A stretch of DNA of 64,000 nucleotides from Anaeromyxobacter diazotrophicus (GCF_013340205.1 NZ_BJTG01000002.1:248001-312000); one strand, 5' to 3'. Counted from the stretch's first letter, positions 8,142 through 17,759 are shown. Translations and numbers: made by a program. Notes: generated by a model not told the origin, from the sequence alone.

Positions 8142-8873
8142 ATGGCTTCCGGCAAGTCGCGGTTCCAGCTCTACGTCATCGGCATCGGCGTCGTCCTCAC
8201 GGTCGCCATGGCGGTGTCGTGCGTCTATCGCAGCCGCCAGCTCGACAGCGCGTTCCGCAGGCTCGCGCTCGTCACGGCGCGGGCCACCGTCGAGCAGGTC
8301 ATCGCCACCCGCCGCTGGAACGCGGGCATGGGCGGCGTCTACGTCCCGGTGGAGAAGGGTGCGGTCCCGAACCCGTTCCTCGAGGACCCGGTCCGCGACC
8401 TCACCTCGATGGAGGGCATCGCCCTCACCAAGGTGAACCCGGCGTACATGACCCGGCTCGTGGCCGAGACGCTGCAGAAGGGCCACGGCGTCCAGCTCCA
8501 CCTCACCAGCCTGCGCCCGCTCAACCCGGGCAACTCGCCGGACGGGTGGGAGACGGGGGCGCTCACCTCGTTCGAGAACGGCGCGATCGAGGCGTCGACG
8601 GTGGAGACGCGCGCCGGGCAGCAGGGCAGCGAGGAGATCTTCCGCTACATGTCCCCCCTCAAGACCGATCAGCCCTGCCTCGGCTGCCACGCCAAGCAGG
8701 GGTACACGCTCGGCAGCAACCGGGGCGGCGTGGGCGTGACCTTCAGCTTCCAGCCCTATGCCGAGGCGCGCCGCGAGTTCCAGATGCAGATCCTGCTGAC
8801 GCACTTCCTGGCGTTCCTCATCGCCGCCTCGGCGCTGGTGCTGCTCGCCTTCCTGGTGGACTCCGAGCGGTAG
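8142..8873 (+). CDS. Stand-alone Tll0287-like (DUF3365) periplasmic c-haem sensor domain protein
   Basis: A 243-residue membrane protein: TM1 at about 10-28, a periplasmic Tll0287-like domain at about 30-215, and TM2 at about 219-238. A single CLGCH haem-c motif lies at residues 179-183. In the family this domain normally precedes HAMP, kinase or cyclase outputs. Here the protein ends five residues after TM2, so there is no output module. AGGAGA at a good distance supports the ATG at 8142. It converges on napA, so a redox or nitrogen-oxide sensing role is tempting, but that is inference only. Confidence 0.72.
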   Translation: MASGKSRFQLYVIGIGVVLTVAMAVSCVYRSRQLDSAFRRLALVTARATVEQVIATRRWNAGMGGVYVPVEKGAVPNPFLEDPVRDLTSMEGIALTKVNPAYMTRLVAETLQKGHGVQLHLTSLRPLNPGNSPDGWETGALTSFENGAIEASTVETRAGQQGSEEIFRYMSPLKTDQPCLGCHAKQGYTLGSNRGGVGVTFSFQPYAEARREFQMQILLTHFLAFLIAASALVLLAFLVDSER

Positions 8874-8887
8874 CGCCCGGCGTCCGG

Positions 8888-8914
8888 GGGCGGGCGCGAG
8901 GACGGCGCCCGCCC
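8888..8914. terminator. GC-rich hairpin between convergent genes
   Basis: Perfect 10-bp inverted repeat GGGCGGGCGC (8888-8897) / GCGCCCGCCC (8905-8914) with a 7-nt loop, lying between the ends of the haem-sensor gene (8873) and napA (8922). There is no U-tract, as is usual in this base composition. Probably a bidirectional terminator. Confidence 0.55.
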
Positions 8915-8921
8915 GCCGGCG

Positions 8922-11168
8922 TCACGCCTTCTCGAGCTTCACCGCGCAGATCTTGAACTCGGGCTGGCGGGAGACCGGGTCCACCGCGTCGTGGGTGACC
9001 CGGTTGCACAGGTGGTCGGGGTCGTGCATCTGCACGAACACGACCCCGAGCCGCGCGCCCTCCGCCACCTTGGCGCGGAAGGTCTCGGCGCCGCGCCGCG
9101 AGCTCACCCGCACGCGATCCCCGTCCTTCACGCCCAGCCGGGCGGCGTCCTGCGGGTGGAGCTCCGCCAGCGCCTCCGCGTTGGCGTGCCGCAGCTCGCG
9201 GCAGTTCCGGGTCATGGTGCCGGTGTGCCAGTGCTCGAGGACGCGGCCGGTCGTGAACCACAGCGGGTAGGCGGCGTCCACCACCTCGCCGGGATCCCGC
9301 TGCGGCCGGAACCACACCACCGCCCGGCCGTCCGGGCGGCCGTAGAACTTCATCCGCAGCGGGTGGTCGGCCGGGACGAACGGGTCCTCGCCGCGCACGT
9401 AGCGGCGCTTCGTGCCGGGGTGGCCGGCGCTGGGCAGCGGCCAGAGCAGGCCGTGCGACTGCTGCAGCCGCGCCCGCGTCATGCCGCTGAAGTCGTAGGC
9501 GGTGCCCCGGGCCGTCTCCAGGATCTCGGTCCAGGCCTCGGCCGGCGCCTTGAACGGCAGGAGCTTCCCGTGGCCGAGCCGGGCCGCCAGGTCGCACAGG
9601 ATGTCGAGGTCGGGCCGCGCCTCGCCCCGCGGAGCGACCGCGCGCTCGAGCAGGTGGTAGCGGCGCTCGGTGCAGCCGTAGACGCCCTCCTTCTCCGCCC
9701 ACAGAGCCGCCGGCAGCACCACGTCGGCGAGCTCGCTGGTGCGGGTGGGGTGGAACGCCTCGGTGACCACCAGGAAGGCGCCCTCGCGCCGCATCGCCTT
9801 CCGGTAGCGGTCGACGTTGGGCAGCGACTGGCCCGGGTTCGTGCACATCACGTAGAGGCACTTCAGCTTCCCGTCCTCGAGCGCCCGGAAGAGGTCGACG
9901 GTCGGGAGGCCGGGCTTCGGGCTGATGGTGCCCGGCGCCACGCCCCACAGCTTCTCCATCTCCGCCCGGTGCTTCTCGTTCGCGACGACCCGCCCGTAAG
10001 GCAGGAGGTGCGAGAGCGCGCCGCCGTCGCGGACTCCGCCGCAGGCGTTGGGCTGCCCGGTGAGCGAGAGCGGCGTCGATCCGGGCACGCCGATCTTCCC
10101 GGTGACGAGGTGGAGGTTGTGGACGAGCTGGTTCACCCAGACGCCCTGGGTGCGCTGGTTCAGCCCCATGCACCAGAGCGAGGTGGCGGTGCGGCCCTTC
10201 TCGCCGAACCAGCGCGCGGCCCGGACGATGTCCTCGGCGTTGCAGCCGGCGAGCGCGGCCGCCGCCTGGGGCGTGCACGCGGCCAGGGACTTCTCGTAGT
10301 CGGCGCGCGTCTTGTTCGCCTCGGCGCCCTCGCCGAACGCGACCTGGTCCTTCATGAACGCGTCGTCCACGAGCCCCTCGGCGAAGAGGACGTGGGCCAT
10401 CGCGTTCAGGATGGCGAGGTCGGCGCCGGGCTTGAAGGAGAGGTGGAGGTCGGCGATGCGCGAGGTGGCCGTGCGCCGGGGATCGAGCACGATCACCTTC
10501 ACGTTCCGGCCCGCCTCCTTGCGCCGCACGATGCGGCGGAAGAGGACCGGATGCGCCTCGGCGGTGTTCGACCCGATGATGAGGAAGACGTCGGCGTGGT
10601 CCAGGTCCTCGTAGCACCCCATCGGCTCGTCCTTGCCGTAGGTGCCGACGTAGCCGGCGGTCGCGCTCGCCATGCAGAGGCGCGGGTTGCCGTCGACGTT
10701 GTTGGTGCGGAGGCCGGCCTTGAAGAGCTTGTTCGCGGCGTAGGTCTCCTCGGTGAGGCCCTGCCCCGAGCCGTAGAAGCCGACCGCGTCAGGGCCGAAC
10801 TTCTGGATCGCCTCCTGGAACTTTGCCGCCACGAGCCCCATCGCCTCGTCCCAGCTGGCGCGCTGGAACCCGTTGCCCTTGCGGATGAGCGGGTGGAGCA
10901 GGCGGTCGGGCGCCGAAAGGATCTGCGGCAGCAGGGCGCCCTTCACGCACAGGAACCCGGCGTTGTGGTCCTCCGGGTCGCCGCGCACCGCCACCACCTG
11001 GTCCCCGCGCGCGCCGACGTACAGGCCGCAGCCGGTGCCGCAGTACCGGCAGACGCTCTTCGTCCAGCGGGTGTCGCCGTCCTCGGCGGCGAGGGCCGGC
11101 GCCGGCAGCGCGGAGAGCGCGGAGGCGGCGGCGGTGGTCTTGAGGAAGTCTCGGCGGGAGAGCGCCAT
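8922..11168 (-). CDS. napA: Periplasmic nitrate reductase catalytic subunit NapA
   Basis: Molybdopterin-guanine-dinucleotide enzyme that reduces nitrate to nitrite in the periplasm. A Tat signal with SRRDFLK is at residues 4-10. The [4Fe-4S] ligands are Cys40, Cys43, Cys47 and Cys74, and the molybdenum Cys165 sits in PRLCMASATAGY. At 748 residues it is nearer the short monomeric NapA of sulfate reducers than the longer enterobacterial form. It is last of the nrfH-nrfA-cytochrome-napA run, 2 bp after the tetrahaem cytochrome stop. No napB, napC, napD or napGH is nearby, so NrfH and/or the tetrahaem protein probably supply electrons (inference). Confidence 0.92.
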   Translation of the reverse strand: MALSRRDFLKTTAAASALSALPAPALAAEDGDTRWTKSVCRYCGTGCGLYVGARGDQVVAVRGDPEDHNAGFLCVKGALLPQILSAPDRLLHPLIRKGNGFQRASWDEAMGLVAAKFQEAIQKFGPDAVGFYGSGQGLTEETYAANKLFKAGLRTNNVDGNPRLCMASATAGYVGTYGKDEPMGCYEDLDHADVFLIIGSNTAEAHPVLFRRIVRRKEAGRNVKVIVLDPRRTATSRIADLHLSFKPGADLAILNAMAHVLFAEGLVDDAFMKDQVAFGEGAEANKTRADYEKSLAACTPQAAAALAGCNAEDIVRAARWFGEKGRTATSLWCMGLNQRTQGVWVNQLVHNLHLVTGKIGVPGSTPLSLTGQPNACGGVRDGGALSHLLPYGRVVANEKHRAEMEKLWGVAPGTISPKPGLPTVDLFRALEDGKLKCLYVMCTNPGQSLPNVDRYRKAMRREGAFLVVTEAFHPTRTSELADVVLPAALWAEKEGVYGCTERRYHLLERAVAPRGEARPDLDILCDLAARLGHGKLLPFKAPAEAWTEILETARGTAYDFSGMTRARLQQSHGLLWPLPSAGHPGTKRRYVRGEDPFVPADHPLRMKFYGRPDGRAVVWFRPQRDPGEVVDAAYPLWFTTGRVLEHWHTGTMTRNCRELRHANAEALAELHPQDAARLGVKDGDRVRVSSRRGAETFRAKVAEGARLGVVFVQMHDPDHLCNRVTHDAVDPVSRQPEFKICAVKLEKA

Positions 11169-11170
11169 GG

Positions 11171-11596
11171 TCAGCTCCGGGGGGGCGCGGGGTGGGGCGA
11201 GGTGCCCTTCGCCGCGAGGGCGTGAGGGGCGTGGCAGTCGAAGCAGCGGGCCTGGGCGGCGCCCGCGGCCTGCACCGGGTGGCAGCTGCCGCAGCCGGCC
11301 GGCTCGGGCCGGGCCCGGAAGTCGGCGCCGGTCGAGCCGTGGCAGATGAAGCACTTCACGAGCGCGACCCCGTGCCGGCCGCCGCGCCACTGCGCGGCCA
11401 CCTCGGGCGTCACCTCCGCGTGGCACTCGGCGCAGGTCGCGAGGCCGGTGTCCACCTCGGGGTGGGCCCCCTGCGCCGCCGCCGCGGGGCGCGGGGTGGC
11501 CCTCGGGCCGGCGCAGGCCCCGAGCGCCACCGCCGCGGAGAGCGCCGCCGTCACCAGCGCGGCGCCCAGGCTGAGCACGGTCTCGCGTCTCCGCAT
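11171..11596 (-). CDS. Small tetrahaem c-type cytochrome (NapM-like)
   Basis: A 141-residue exported cytochrome with four CxxCH motifs: CAECH 55-59, CFICH 82-86, CGSCH 102-106 and CFDCH 118-122. The signal ends with VALGAC near residue 28, so it may be a lipoprotein. It lies between nrfA (10 bp) and napA (2 bp) and is clearly in the same transcript. By position it resembles the tetrahaem NapM of some delta-proteobacterial nap clusters and is likely to shuttle electrons to NapA. Homology to NapM was not tested, so no symbol is given. Confidence 0.8.
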   Translation of the reverse strand: MRRRETVLSLGAALVTAALSAAVALGACAGPRATPRPAAAAQGAHPEVDTGLATCAECHAEVTPEVAAQWRGGRHGVALVKCFICHGSTGADFRARPEPAGCGSCHPVQAAGAAQARCFDCHAPHALAAKGTSPHPAPPRS

Positions 11597-11606
11597 GGCG
11601 ATCCTC

Positions 11607-13295
11607 CTACCGCTTGGCGGTCGGCGTGGCGGCGGCCGGGGCCGCCGAGGCCGTGGCGCTCGTGGTGGCGCCGAGCAGCGTGGCCTTCACCTGCGCCTGC
11701 CGGGCGAGGTCGATGGACTCGCCGAGCACCCGGCCGAGCTCCTGCGGCGCGTGGAAGCCCATGGAGTTCTCCGCCGCGACGTAGTCGAGGCGCCACTGCG
11801 CGGCGCGCTGCAGCTCCTCGAGCTCCTTCAGCGCCGGGGTCTTCTCGACCGTGGCGCGCCAGGCGGTGAGGAGGTTCGCCTTCACCTCGGCGGCGAGCTT
11901 CTTGTCCTGCTCCTCCTTGGGCGCCTTCTGGAACGCCTCCTGCTTCGCGAGCGTCTCCTTGGCCTTGGCGGCCGCGGCCTCGCGGGCGCGGTCGTCGTAG
12001 GGCTTCCGCACCGCCACGATGGCGTCGATCATCGCGACGTTCGCCTCGCCGGCGCGGGTGAGGAGCGCGAAGTGGCGGTCCTGGATGGCGATCACGCGCG
12101 CCTTCAGCTCGTCGTCGTTGTACGGATGGCAGCTGGCGCAGGCGCGGTTCGGCTGGAGCAGCGGGCTGCGCACCCAGTGATCCGAGAACTTCTGCGCGCC
12201 CTCGCGCTTGTAGGGCATGTGGCAGTCGGCGCAGGTGACGCCGCTCCGCGCGTGGATGCCCTGGCTCCAGACCTCGAACTCGGGGTGCTGGGCCTTGAGG
12301 ACCTCGAACCCGGTCTCGGCGTGCGTCCAGTCCTTGAAGCGCTGCCCCTTCACCATCGTGTTGTCGTACAGGTGCTCCATCTGCTCCACCTTGAGCCCCT
12401 CGGCCCACGGGAAGAAGATGGTCTGCCCCTTGCCGCAGAAGTACTCGACGTGGCACTGGCCGCAGACGTAGGCGCGCTTCTCCTGGCGGGTCGCGTCGAG
12501 GTTCGGGTCGTACGCCTTCTTGCGGTCGGTCTTGCGCCAGCGCTCGATGGACGGGAGGTGCGGGACGTCGGCCTTCGAGGCGGCGAGCTTCTGGATGCCG
12601 GCGATGAAGCCGGGGCGCGTCACGCGCAGCTCCATCGACTGCGGGTCGTGGCAGTCGACGCAGGAGACCGGGTGCGGCTTGCCGCCCTGGCCGGCCAGCT
12701 CGCCGAGCTGCTTGTAGGCGTCCCAGTAGCCCATCTCGCCCACCTTCACGAGCCCGGCCTGGAGCTGATCGGCCTCGCTCGCCTGCGGCGCCGCCTCCTT
12801 GCCGAGCTTCTTGTAGAGCGGCGTGATCGAGGCGTGGCAGTGCAGGCAGTTGCCGGACTGCTTCCCCTCGGCGGGCACGTTGCGCTTCGTGACCTCCTGG
12901 TCGTTCAGCATGTAGGCGTGGCCGCGGCGGTCGCGGTAGTCGACCGCGAACAGGTAGCCGGCGAACACGCGCTTCAGCCACGGGTCGCGGTCGGCCTTCT
13001 CCGGCGGCATCTCGCCCTCGGCCGTGCCCGCGCCGCCGCCGTACTTGGTGGCGGTGCGCTCGGCCGTGCGCTTGTAGTCGTCGAACTCACGCGGCCAGTT
13101 CTTGCCCCACTTGGCCGGGTCGGTGTCGTTCTCGCCCACGTCGACGACCTTCACGAAGGCGTGGCGCGCCTCGGACTTGCGCTCGCTGATGTTGACGAGC
13201 AGCGCGGCGGCGGCGATGGCCACCAGCGCGAAGACGCCGGCCACCAGGGCGATGAGGAGCCCGCGGTTCCGGCGGGGCGTTGCTTCGGCGGTCAT
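11607..13295 (-). CDS. nrfA: Ammonia-forming cytochrome c nitrite reductase NrfA (all-CxxCH form)
   Basis: Pentahaem enzyme that reduces nitrite to ammonium in the periplasm. An N-terminal membrane anchor or signal spans about residues 13-35. Haem motifs are CLHCH 150-154, CVDCH 212-216, CGQCH 278-282 followed by [13 protein letters not shown] 355-359 followed by MPYKREG, and CASCH 386-390. The haem-1 site is CxxCH rather than the CxxCK of classical NrfA. The order of motifs and the signatures QCHVEY and DHWVRSPL identify the family. At 562 residues it is slightly long, with an Ala/Thr-rich C-terminus. It follows nrfH by 41 bp. Confidence 0.93.
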   Translation of the reverse strand: MTAEATPRRNRGLLIALVAGVFALVAIAAAALLVNISERKSEARHAFVKVVDVGENDTDPAKWGKNWPREFDDYKRTAERTATKYGGGAGTAEGEMPPEKADRDPWLKRVFAGYLFAVDYRDRRGHAYMLNDQEVTKRNVPAEGKQSGNCLHCHASITPLYKKLGKEAAPQASEADQLQAGLVKVGEMGYWDAYKQLGELAGQGGKPHPVSCVDCHDPQSMELRVTRPGFIAGIQKLAASKADVPHLPSIERWRKTDRKKAYDPNLDATRQEKRAYVCGQCHVEYFCGKGQTIFFPWAEGLKVEQMEHLYDNTMVKGQRFKDWTHAETGFEVLKAQHPEFEVWSQGIHARSGVTCADCHMPYKREGAQKFSDHWVRSPLLQPNRACASCHPYNDDELKARVIAIQDRHFALLTRAGEANVAMIDAIVAVRKPYDDRAREAAAAKAKETLAKQEAFQKAPKEEQDKKLAAEVKANLLTAWRATVEKTPALKELEELQRAAQWRLDYVAAENSMGFHAPQELGRVLGESIDLARQAQVKATLLGATTSATASAAPAAATPTAKR

Positions 13296-13336
13296 GAGGT
13301 GCTCCTTCGGTGCGATGCGGCGTGAGAGGTCGGGGT

Positions 13337-13789
13337 TCAGCGGAGGTGGCCGACGGAGGCGTGGCAGCGGACGCAGGAGACGTCGCGCCCGTGCGCGATG
13401 TCCTCGACCAGGGCGGCGTGGCAGCGGCGGCAGTTGTCCTCGACGACCCGCTTGCTCTCCGGGCGCGCCTGGATGACGTCGGGGTAACCGCCGAGCGTGA
13501 AGGCCATCGAGTGGTGATAGCCGTTGGTGGCCTTCACGATGTACTTCGCCGGGAAGCCCGCGGGCGTGTGGCAGTCGTTGCAGGTCGCGACGAGGTGGTG
13601 CGGCGCCGCCTGCCAGCCCGCGTAGTGGCTCGCCATCACGTGGCAGTTGGCGCAGGTCGCCGGGTCGTTCCCGAGGTAAGACGAGCCGCTCGCGTACTCG
13701 AACGCATAGCCGGCGACACCCACCGCCACGCCGGCGAGCGCGGCGACGGCGAGGATGGGCATGGCGGCGACACCGCGCGGTTGGCGCAT
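13337..13789 (-). CDS. nrfH: NrfH quinol dehydrogenase (NapC/NirT family tetrahaem cytochrome)
   Basis: Membrane-anchored tetrahaem cytochrome that oxidises menaquinol and feeds NrfA. One TM segment lies at residues 10-30. Haems are at CANCH 46-50 (followed by VM, the Met-ligand type of NrfH haem 1), CNDCH 70-74, CRRCH 120-124 and CVRCH 139-143. Length is 150 residues. The ATG at 13789 has a strong AGGGAAGGA just upstream; an in-frame upstream ATG at 13858 would overlap the predicted sigma-54 promoter and is rejected. First gene of the nrfH-nrfA-cytochrome-napA operon. Confidence 0.92.
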   Translation of the reverse strand: MRQPRGVAAMPILAVAALAGVAVGVAGYAFEYASGSSYLGNDPATCANCHVMASHYAGWQAAPHHLVATCNDCHTPAGFPAKYIVKATNGYHHSMAFTLGGYPDVIQARPESKRVVEDNCRRCHAALVEDIAHGRDVSCVRCHASVGHLR

Positions 13790-13841
13790 GGTTCCTTCCC
13801 TCCGCGGTCCATCCGCGGGTCCCTCAGGCGAGGGGTACGAG

Positions 13842-13857
13842 AGCAAAGGTGGGGCCA
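13842..13857 (-). promoter_or_regulatory. Sigma-54 (-24/-12) promoter for nrfHA-napA
   Basis: Read on the minus strand the site is TGGCCCCACCTTTGCT. It has GG at -24, GC at -12 and exact consensus spacing. Predicted transcription would start near 13831, about 40 nt before the nrfH ATG. The gene upstream encodes a sigma-54 activator, which strongly supports it. Confidence 0.75.
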
Positions 13858-13942
13858 CCTGCGAGCCTCAGTTCAACCACGCTGAGATACGGCGTGCCCT
13901 GGACAGAACGTCGCACCCCGCGTGATCCCGGTCGGACCCGCG

Positions 13943-13972
13943 CATCCGATGCTCTCGGATGGGTGCATCCGA
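13943..13972. promoter_or_regulatory. Triple inverted-motif activator site (UAS)
   Basis: Three 7-bp half-sites alternate in orientation: CATCCGA (13943-13949), TCGGATG (13955-13961) and CATCCGA (13966-13972), with 5- and 4-nt spacers. They lie about 110-140 bp upstream of the predicted sigma-54 start and just past the activator stop codon. This is where an enhancer-binding protein would bind. Confidence 0.65.
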
Positions 13973-13982
13973 AAGCGCTTGG

Positions 13983-15362
13983 CTACCGGTAGTCTTCGCG
14001 GTTGAGCCCGAGCGCCTTCATCTTCTCGTAGAGGTTCCGCTCGGCGATGCCCGCCGCGCGCGCCACCTCGCCCACCTTGCCGCGGTGCTGCGTGAGCAGG
14101 CGGACCAGGTACTCGCGCTCGAAGCGCTCGACGAGCGCCGCCCGCGCCTCGAGCAGCGGGGCGTCGAGGTCGGCGAAGGCGGCCAGGGAGGCGGGCGCGC
14201 GGGCATCGCCGGTGAGGAGCGGCGCCACCGCCGGCCAGCCGAGCACCGCCGCCCGCTCGCAGAGGTTCCGGAGCTCGCGCACGTTGCCGGGCCACAGGTG
14301 CTCGCGCGCCGCCGCCAGCACCTCCGGCGGCGGGGGGCCGACCACGCGCCCGTACCGCCTGGCGAACTCGCCCAGGAAGTGCTCCATGAGCAGCGGCACG
14401 TCGCCCGGGCGCTCCCGCAGCGCGGGGAGCCGGATGGGGATGACGTTGAGCCGGTAGTAGAGGTCCTCCCGGAACAGCCCCTCCCGCACGCGCGCCTCGA
14501 GGGGCTGGTGGGTGGCGGCCACGATGCGGACGTCCACCTGGAGCGCGGCGGTGCCGCCCACCCGCGTGAACTCGCGCTCCTGCAGCACGCGCAGGAGCTT
14601 GGCCTGCACGGCGGGGTCGAGCTCCCCGATCTCGTCGAGGAAGAGCGTCGAGCCGTCGGCCTGCTCGAAGCGGCCCACCCGCCGCGCCACCGCGCCGGTG
14701 AAGGCGCCCTTCTCGTGCCCGAACAGCTCGCTCTCCACCAGCCCGGCGGGCACCGCCGAGCAGTTCACCGCCACGAACGGGCGCTCGCGCCGCGGCGAGC
14801 GGCGGTGCAGTGCGCGGGCGAGGAGCTCCTTGCCGGTGCCGGTCTCGCCGCGGAGCAGCACGGTCGCGTCGGCGCCGGCGACCTGCTCCACGAGCGCGAG
14901 CACGTCGCGCATCTCGGGCGAGGTCCCCACCAGCTCGTCGAAGCCCGCCTCGCGCTCCAGCTCGCCGCGCAGGCGCGTCAGCTCGCGCCGGGAGCGCTCG
15001 CCCGTCACCGCGTGGCGGAGCACGAGCGCCAGCTCCTCGTACCGGACCGGCTTCGTGAGGTAGTGGATCGCGCCGCGCTTCATGGCGGCCACCGCCGTCT
15101 CGACCGTGGCGTGGCCGGTCACGAGCACGACCGGCAAGGAGGGGCGGAGCGCGTGCACCTCGTCCATGAGCGCGATGCCGTCGCGGTCCGGCATCTTGAG
15201 GTCGGTGACGAGCGCGAGCGGGTCGGAGTCGCCGAGCCGCTGCAGCGCCTCCGCCGCGGAGCCGGCGGTGAGCACCTCGAACCCCTCCAGCGAGAGGTTC
15301 GCCCGCGCCACCTTGCGGGTGGAGGGGTCGTCGTCGACGACGAGCACGAGGTCGGCGCTCAT
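13983..15362 (-). CDS. NtrC-family sigma-54 response regulator, likely activator of nrf/nap
   Basis: A 459-residue enhancer-binding protein. The receiver domain spans about 1-120, with an acidic pocket at 10-12, phospho-acceptor Asp54 and Lys104. The AAA+ domain spans about 142-375, with Walker A GETGTGKE at 172-179, the sigma-54 contact loop GAFTGA at 219-224 and Walker B LFLDEI at 240-245. A C-terminal Fis-type HTH contains VARAAGIAERNLYEKMKALG. Its ATG overlaps the histidine kinase stop (ATGA at 15359-15362). The next gene downstream is nrfH, 193 bp away, with a sigma-54 site and a dyad motif between, so local control of nitrite/nitrate reduction is well supported. Confidence 0.9.
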   Translation of the reverse strand: MSADLVLVVDDDPSTRKVARANLSLEGFEVLTAGSAAEALQRLGDSDPLALVTDLKMPDRDGIALMDEVHALRPSLPVVLVTGHATVETAVAAMKRGAIHYLTKPVRYEELALVLRHAVTGERSRRELTRLRGELEREAGFDELVGTSPEMRDVLALVEQVAGADATVLLRGETGTGKELLARALHRRSPRRERPFVAVNCSAVPAGLVESELFGHEKGAFTGAVARRVGRFEQADGSTLFLDEIGELDPAVQAKLLRVLQEREFTRVGGTAALQVDVRIVAATHQPLEARVREGLFREDLYYRLNVIPIRLPALRERPGDVPLLMEHFLGEFARRYGRVVGPPPPEVLAAAREHLWPGNVRELRNLCERAAVLGWPAVAPLLTGDARAPASLAAFADLDAPLLEARAALVERFEREYLVRLLTQHRGKVGEVARAAGIAERNLYEKMKALGLNREDYR

Positions 15363-16624
15363 CGGGCCGCCGCCTCCGCCTCGGGCGCGGGGGGCGCGCG
15401 CACGGTCCGGACCGGGAGGCGCACGGTGGCGATGGTCCCGCCCCCCTCGCGCCGGGCGAGGCTGAACGAGGCGCGGTGCTGGTCGACGGCGCGGCCCACG
15501 ATGACGAGCCCGAGCCCGGTCCCGCGCGCCTTGGTGGTGACGAAGGGGCGCGTCACCTCCTCCAGGTCCTCCGCCGGGATGCCGCAGCCGCGGTCCCTCA
15601 CCTCGACCACCACCGCGCCCTCGCCGCCCTCGCCCTCGAAGCGGCTCGCGAGCTCGGGGGGCTCGACCCCGCCGGCGTCGAAGGCGTTGTCGAGCAGGTT
15701 GACCACCGCCTCCATGAACATGGCGCGGTCGAGGTCGAGCGGCGGCAGGTGCGGCGCCAGCGCGAGCCGCAGCGCGTCGCCGGAGAGCCCGCGCGCCAGC
15801 GTCGCCCGCCGCGCCGCCTCGGCGAGCACCTTGTTCACCGAGGAGGGCGTGAAGACCGGGTCGGCCGGGCGCGCGACCTTGAGCAGCTCGTCCACGAAGT
15901 GGTTCACCCGCCGCACCTCGTCGTCGATGAGCTCGGCGTACTCCTTCACCTCGCCGTGCGCGGGGAGGATGCGGCGGAGGTACTGCGCCGCGCCCGCGAT
16001 GGCGTTGAGCGGGTTGCGCAGCTCGTGGGCCACCTGGGCCGACATCTGGCCGACCGCGGCCAGCCGCTCGGCGTCCAGCAGCCGCCGCTCGAGCCGGCGG
16101 CGGTCGGCGATGTCGCGGATGACCATGACCACGCCGAGGTGGCTGCCGTCGCGCGCCCGGACCGGCGCGTAGGTCGTCTCGTAGCGCCCCTCCTTCTCCT
16201 TGATGATCGAGTGGCTCGGGCCGGGGTTCTGGCCCTCGCGGAGCCACCCCATGACCCGGCCCAGCATCTCGCGCGTGGCCTGCGGGTGGCAGTCCTGGAG
16301 GGCGCGGCCGGGCGGCCCGGCCAGGTTCTTCAACGCCTTGCCCGCCTCGTTCACGAGCGCCACCCGGTCGTCGGCGTCGACGAAGATGACGCCCTCCACC
16401 ATCGAGTCCACGATGGCCTGCAGGCGCGTCAGCGCGGCGGCCGTCTCGCGCCGCGCCGCCGCGGCCTGAGCGCGGGCGCGCACGAGGAAGAGGCCGCTCG
16501 CGGCGGCGGCCAGCACCGCCACCCCCGCCACCGTGCCCTCCGCGAACGCCGCGGCGCAGGCGGCGAGGGCGGCGCCCCCCAGCACGAGGGCGGCCGAGCG
16601 GGCAGGGGGAATCCGGGCGGGCAT
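15359..16624 (-). CDS. PAS-containing sensor histidine kinase, partner of the sigma-54 regulator
   Basis: A 421-residue membrane kinase. Two hydrophobic N-terminal segments at about 10-48 are followed by a PAS domain at about 65-172, then HisKA with His200 in AQVAHELRNPLN and a HATPase domain with N (NLLDNAFDAGG), G1 (DRGCGIP) and G2 (GTGLGLVIV) boxes. The PAS core contains DCHPQ (111-115), a Cys-His-Pro motif like that in DUF438-linked PAS domains. This may point to a metal, haem or redox ligand, but the input is unknown. Translationally coupled to the regulator gene by an ATGA overlap. Confidence 0.88.
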   Translation of the reverse strand: MPARIPPARSAALVLGGAALAACAAAFAEGTVAGVAVLAAAASGLFLVRARAQAAAARRETAAALTRLQAIVDSMVEGVIFVDADDRVALVNEAGKALKNLAGPPGRALQDCHPQATREMLGRVMGWLREGQNPGPSHSIIKEKEGRYETTYAPVRARDGSHLGVVMVIRDIADRRRLERRLLDAERLAAVGQMSAQVAHELRNPLNAIAGAAQYLRRILPAHGEVKEYAELIDDEVRRVNHFVDELLKVARPADPVFTPSSVNKVLAEAARRATLARGLSGDALRLALAPHLPPLDLDRAMFMEAVVNLLDNAFDAGGVEPPELASRFEGEGGEGAVVVEVRDRGCGIPAEDLEEVTRPFVTTKARGTGLGLVIVGRAVDQHRASFSLARREGGGTIATVRLPVRTVRAPPAPEAEAAAR

Positions 16625-16693
16625 GGCCCCGAGCTTAACCGGAGGGGGGCCCCTCCCGTCGCGGGGGCGCGAAGATGGCGCGTGCACGGCGGA

Positions 16694-16716
16694 GCGTCCG
16701 CCGTTATAACGGACGC
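16694..16716. promoter_or_regulatory. Dyad over the cysK -10 region
   Basis: GCGTCCG (16694-16700) and CGGACGC (16710-16716) form a perfect 7-bp inverted repeat around CCGTTATAA. Nested inside is the palindrome CCGTTATAACGG, which also supplies a TATAAC -10-like hexamer (16705-16710). A near copy of the core occurs at the metY promoter. Likely operator for a sulfur or cysteine regulator; the regulator is not known. The rest of 16625-16769 holds no gene. Confidence 0.5.
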
Positions 16717-16769
16717 CTCACCTTCACGCGGCCGGCCGGCAGCGCGCCGGGACGAGCCGAGGAGCCGAA

Positions 16770-17702
<933 letters not shown>

Positions 17703-17724
17703 GACGCGGCCAGCCCCGGAAAGC

Positions 17725-17759
17725 ACCGCCCGCCGCCGCGGCTTCGCGGGGCGGGCGGT
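17725..17759. terminator. Hairpin between cysK and metY
   Basis: ACCGCCCGC (17725-17733) pairs perfectly with GCGGGCGGT (17751-17759); the loop contains a further small stem. Located between convergent genes, so probably used from both sides. Confidence 0.6.
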
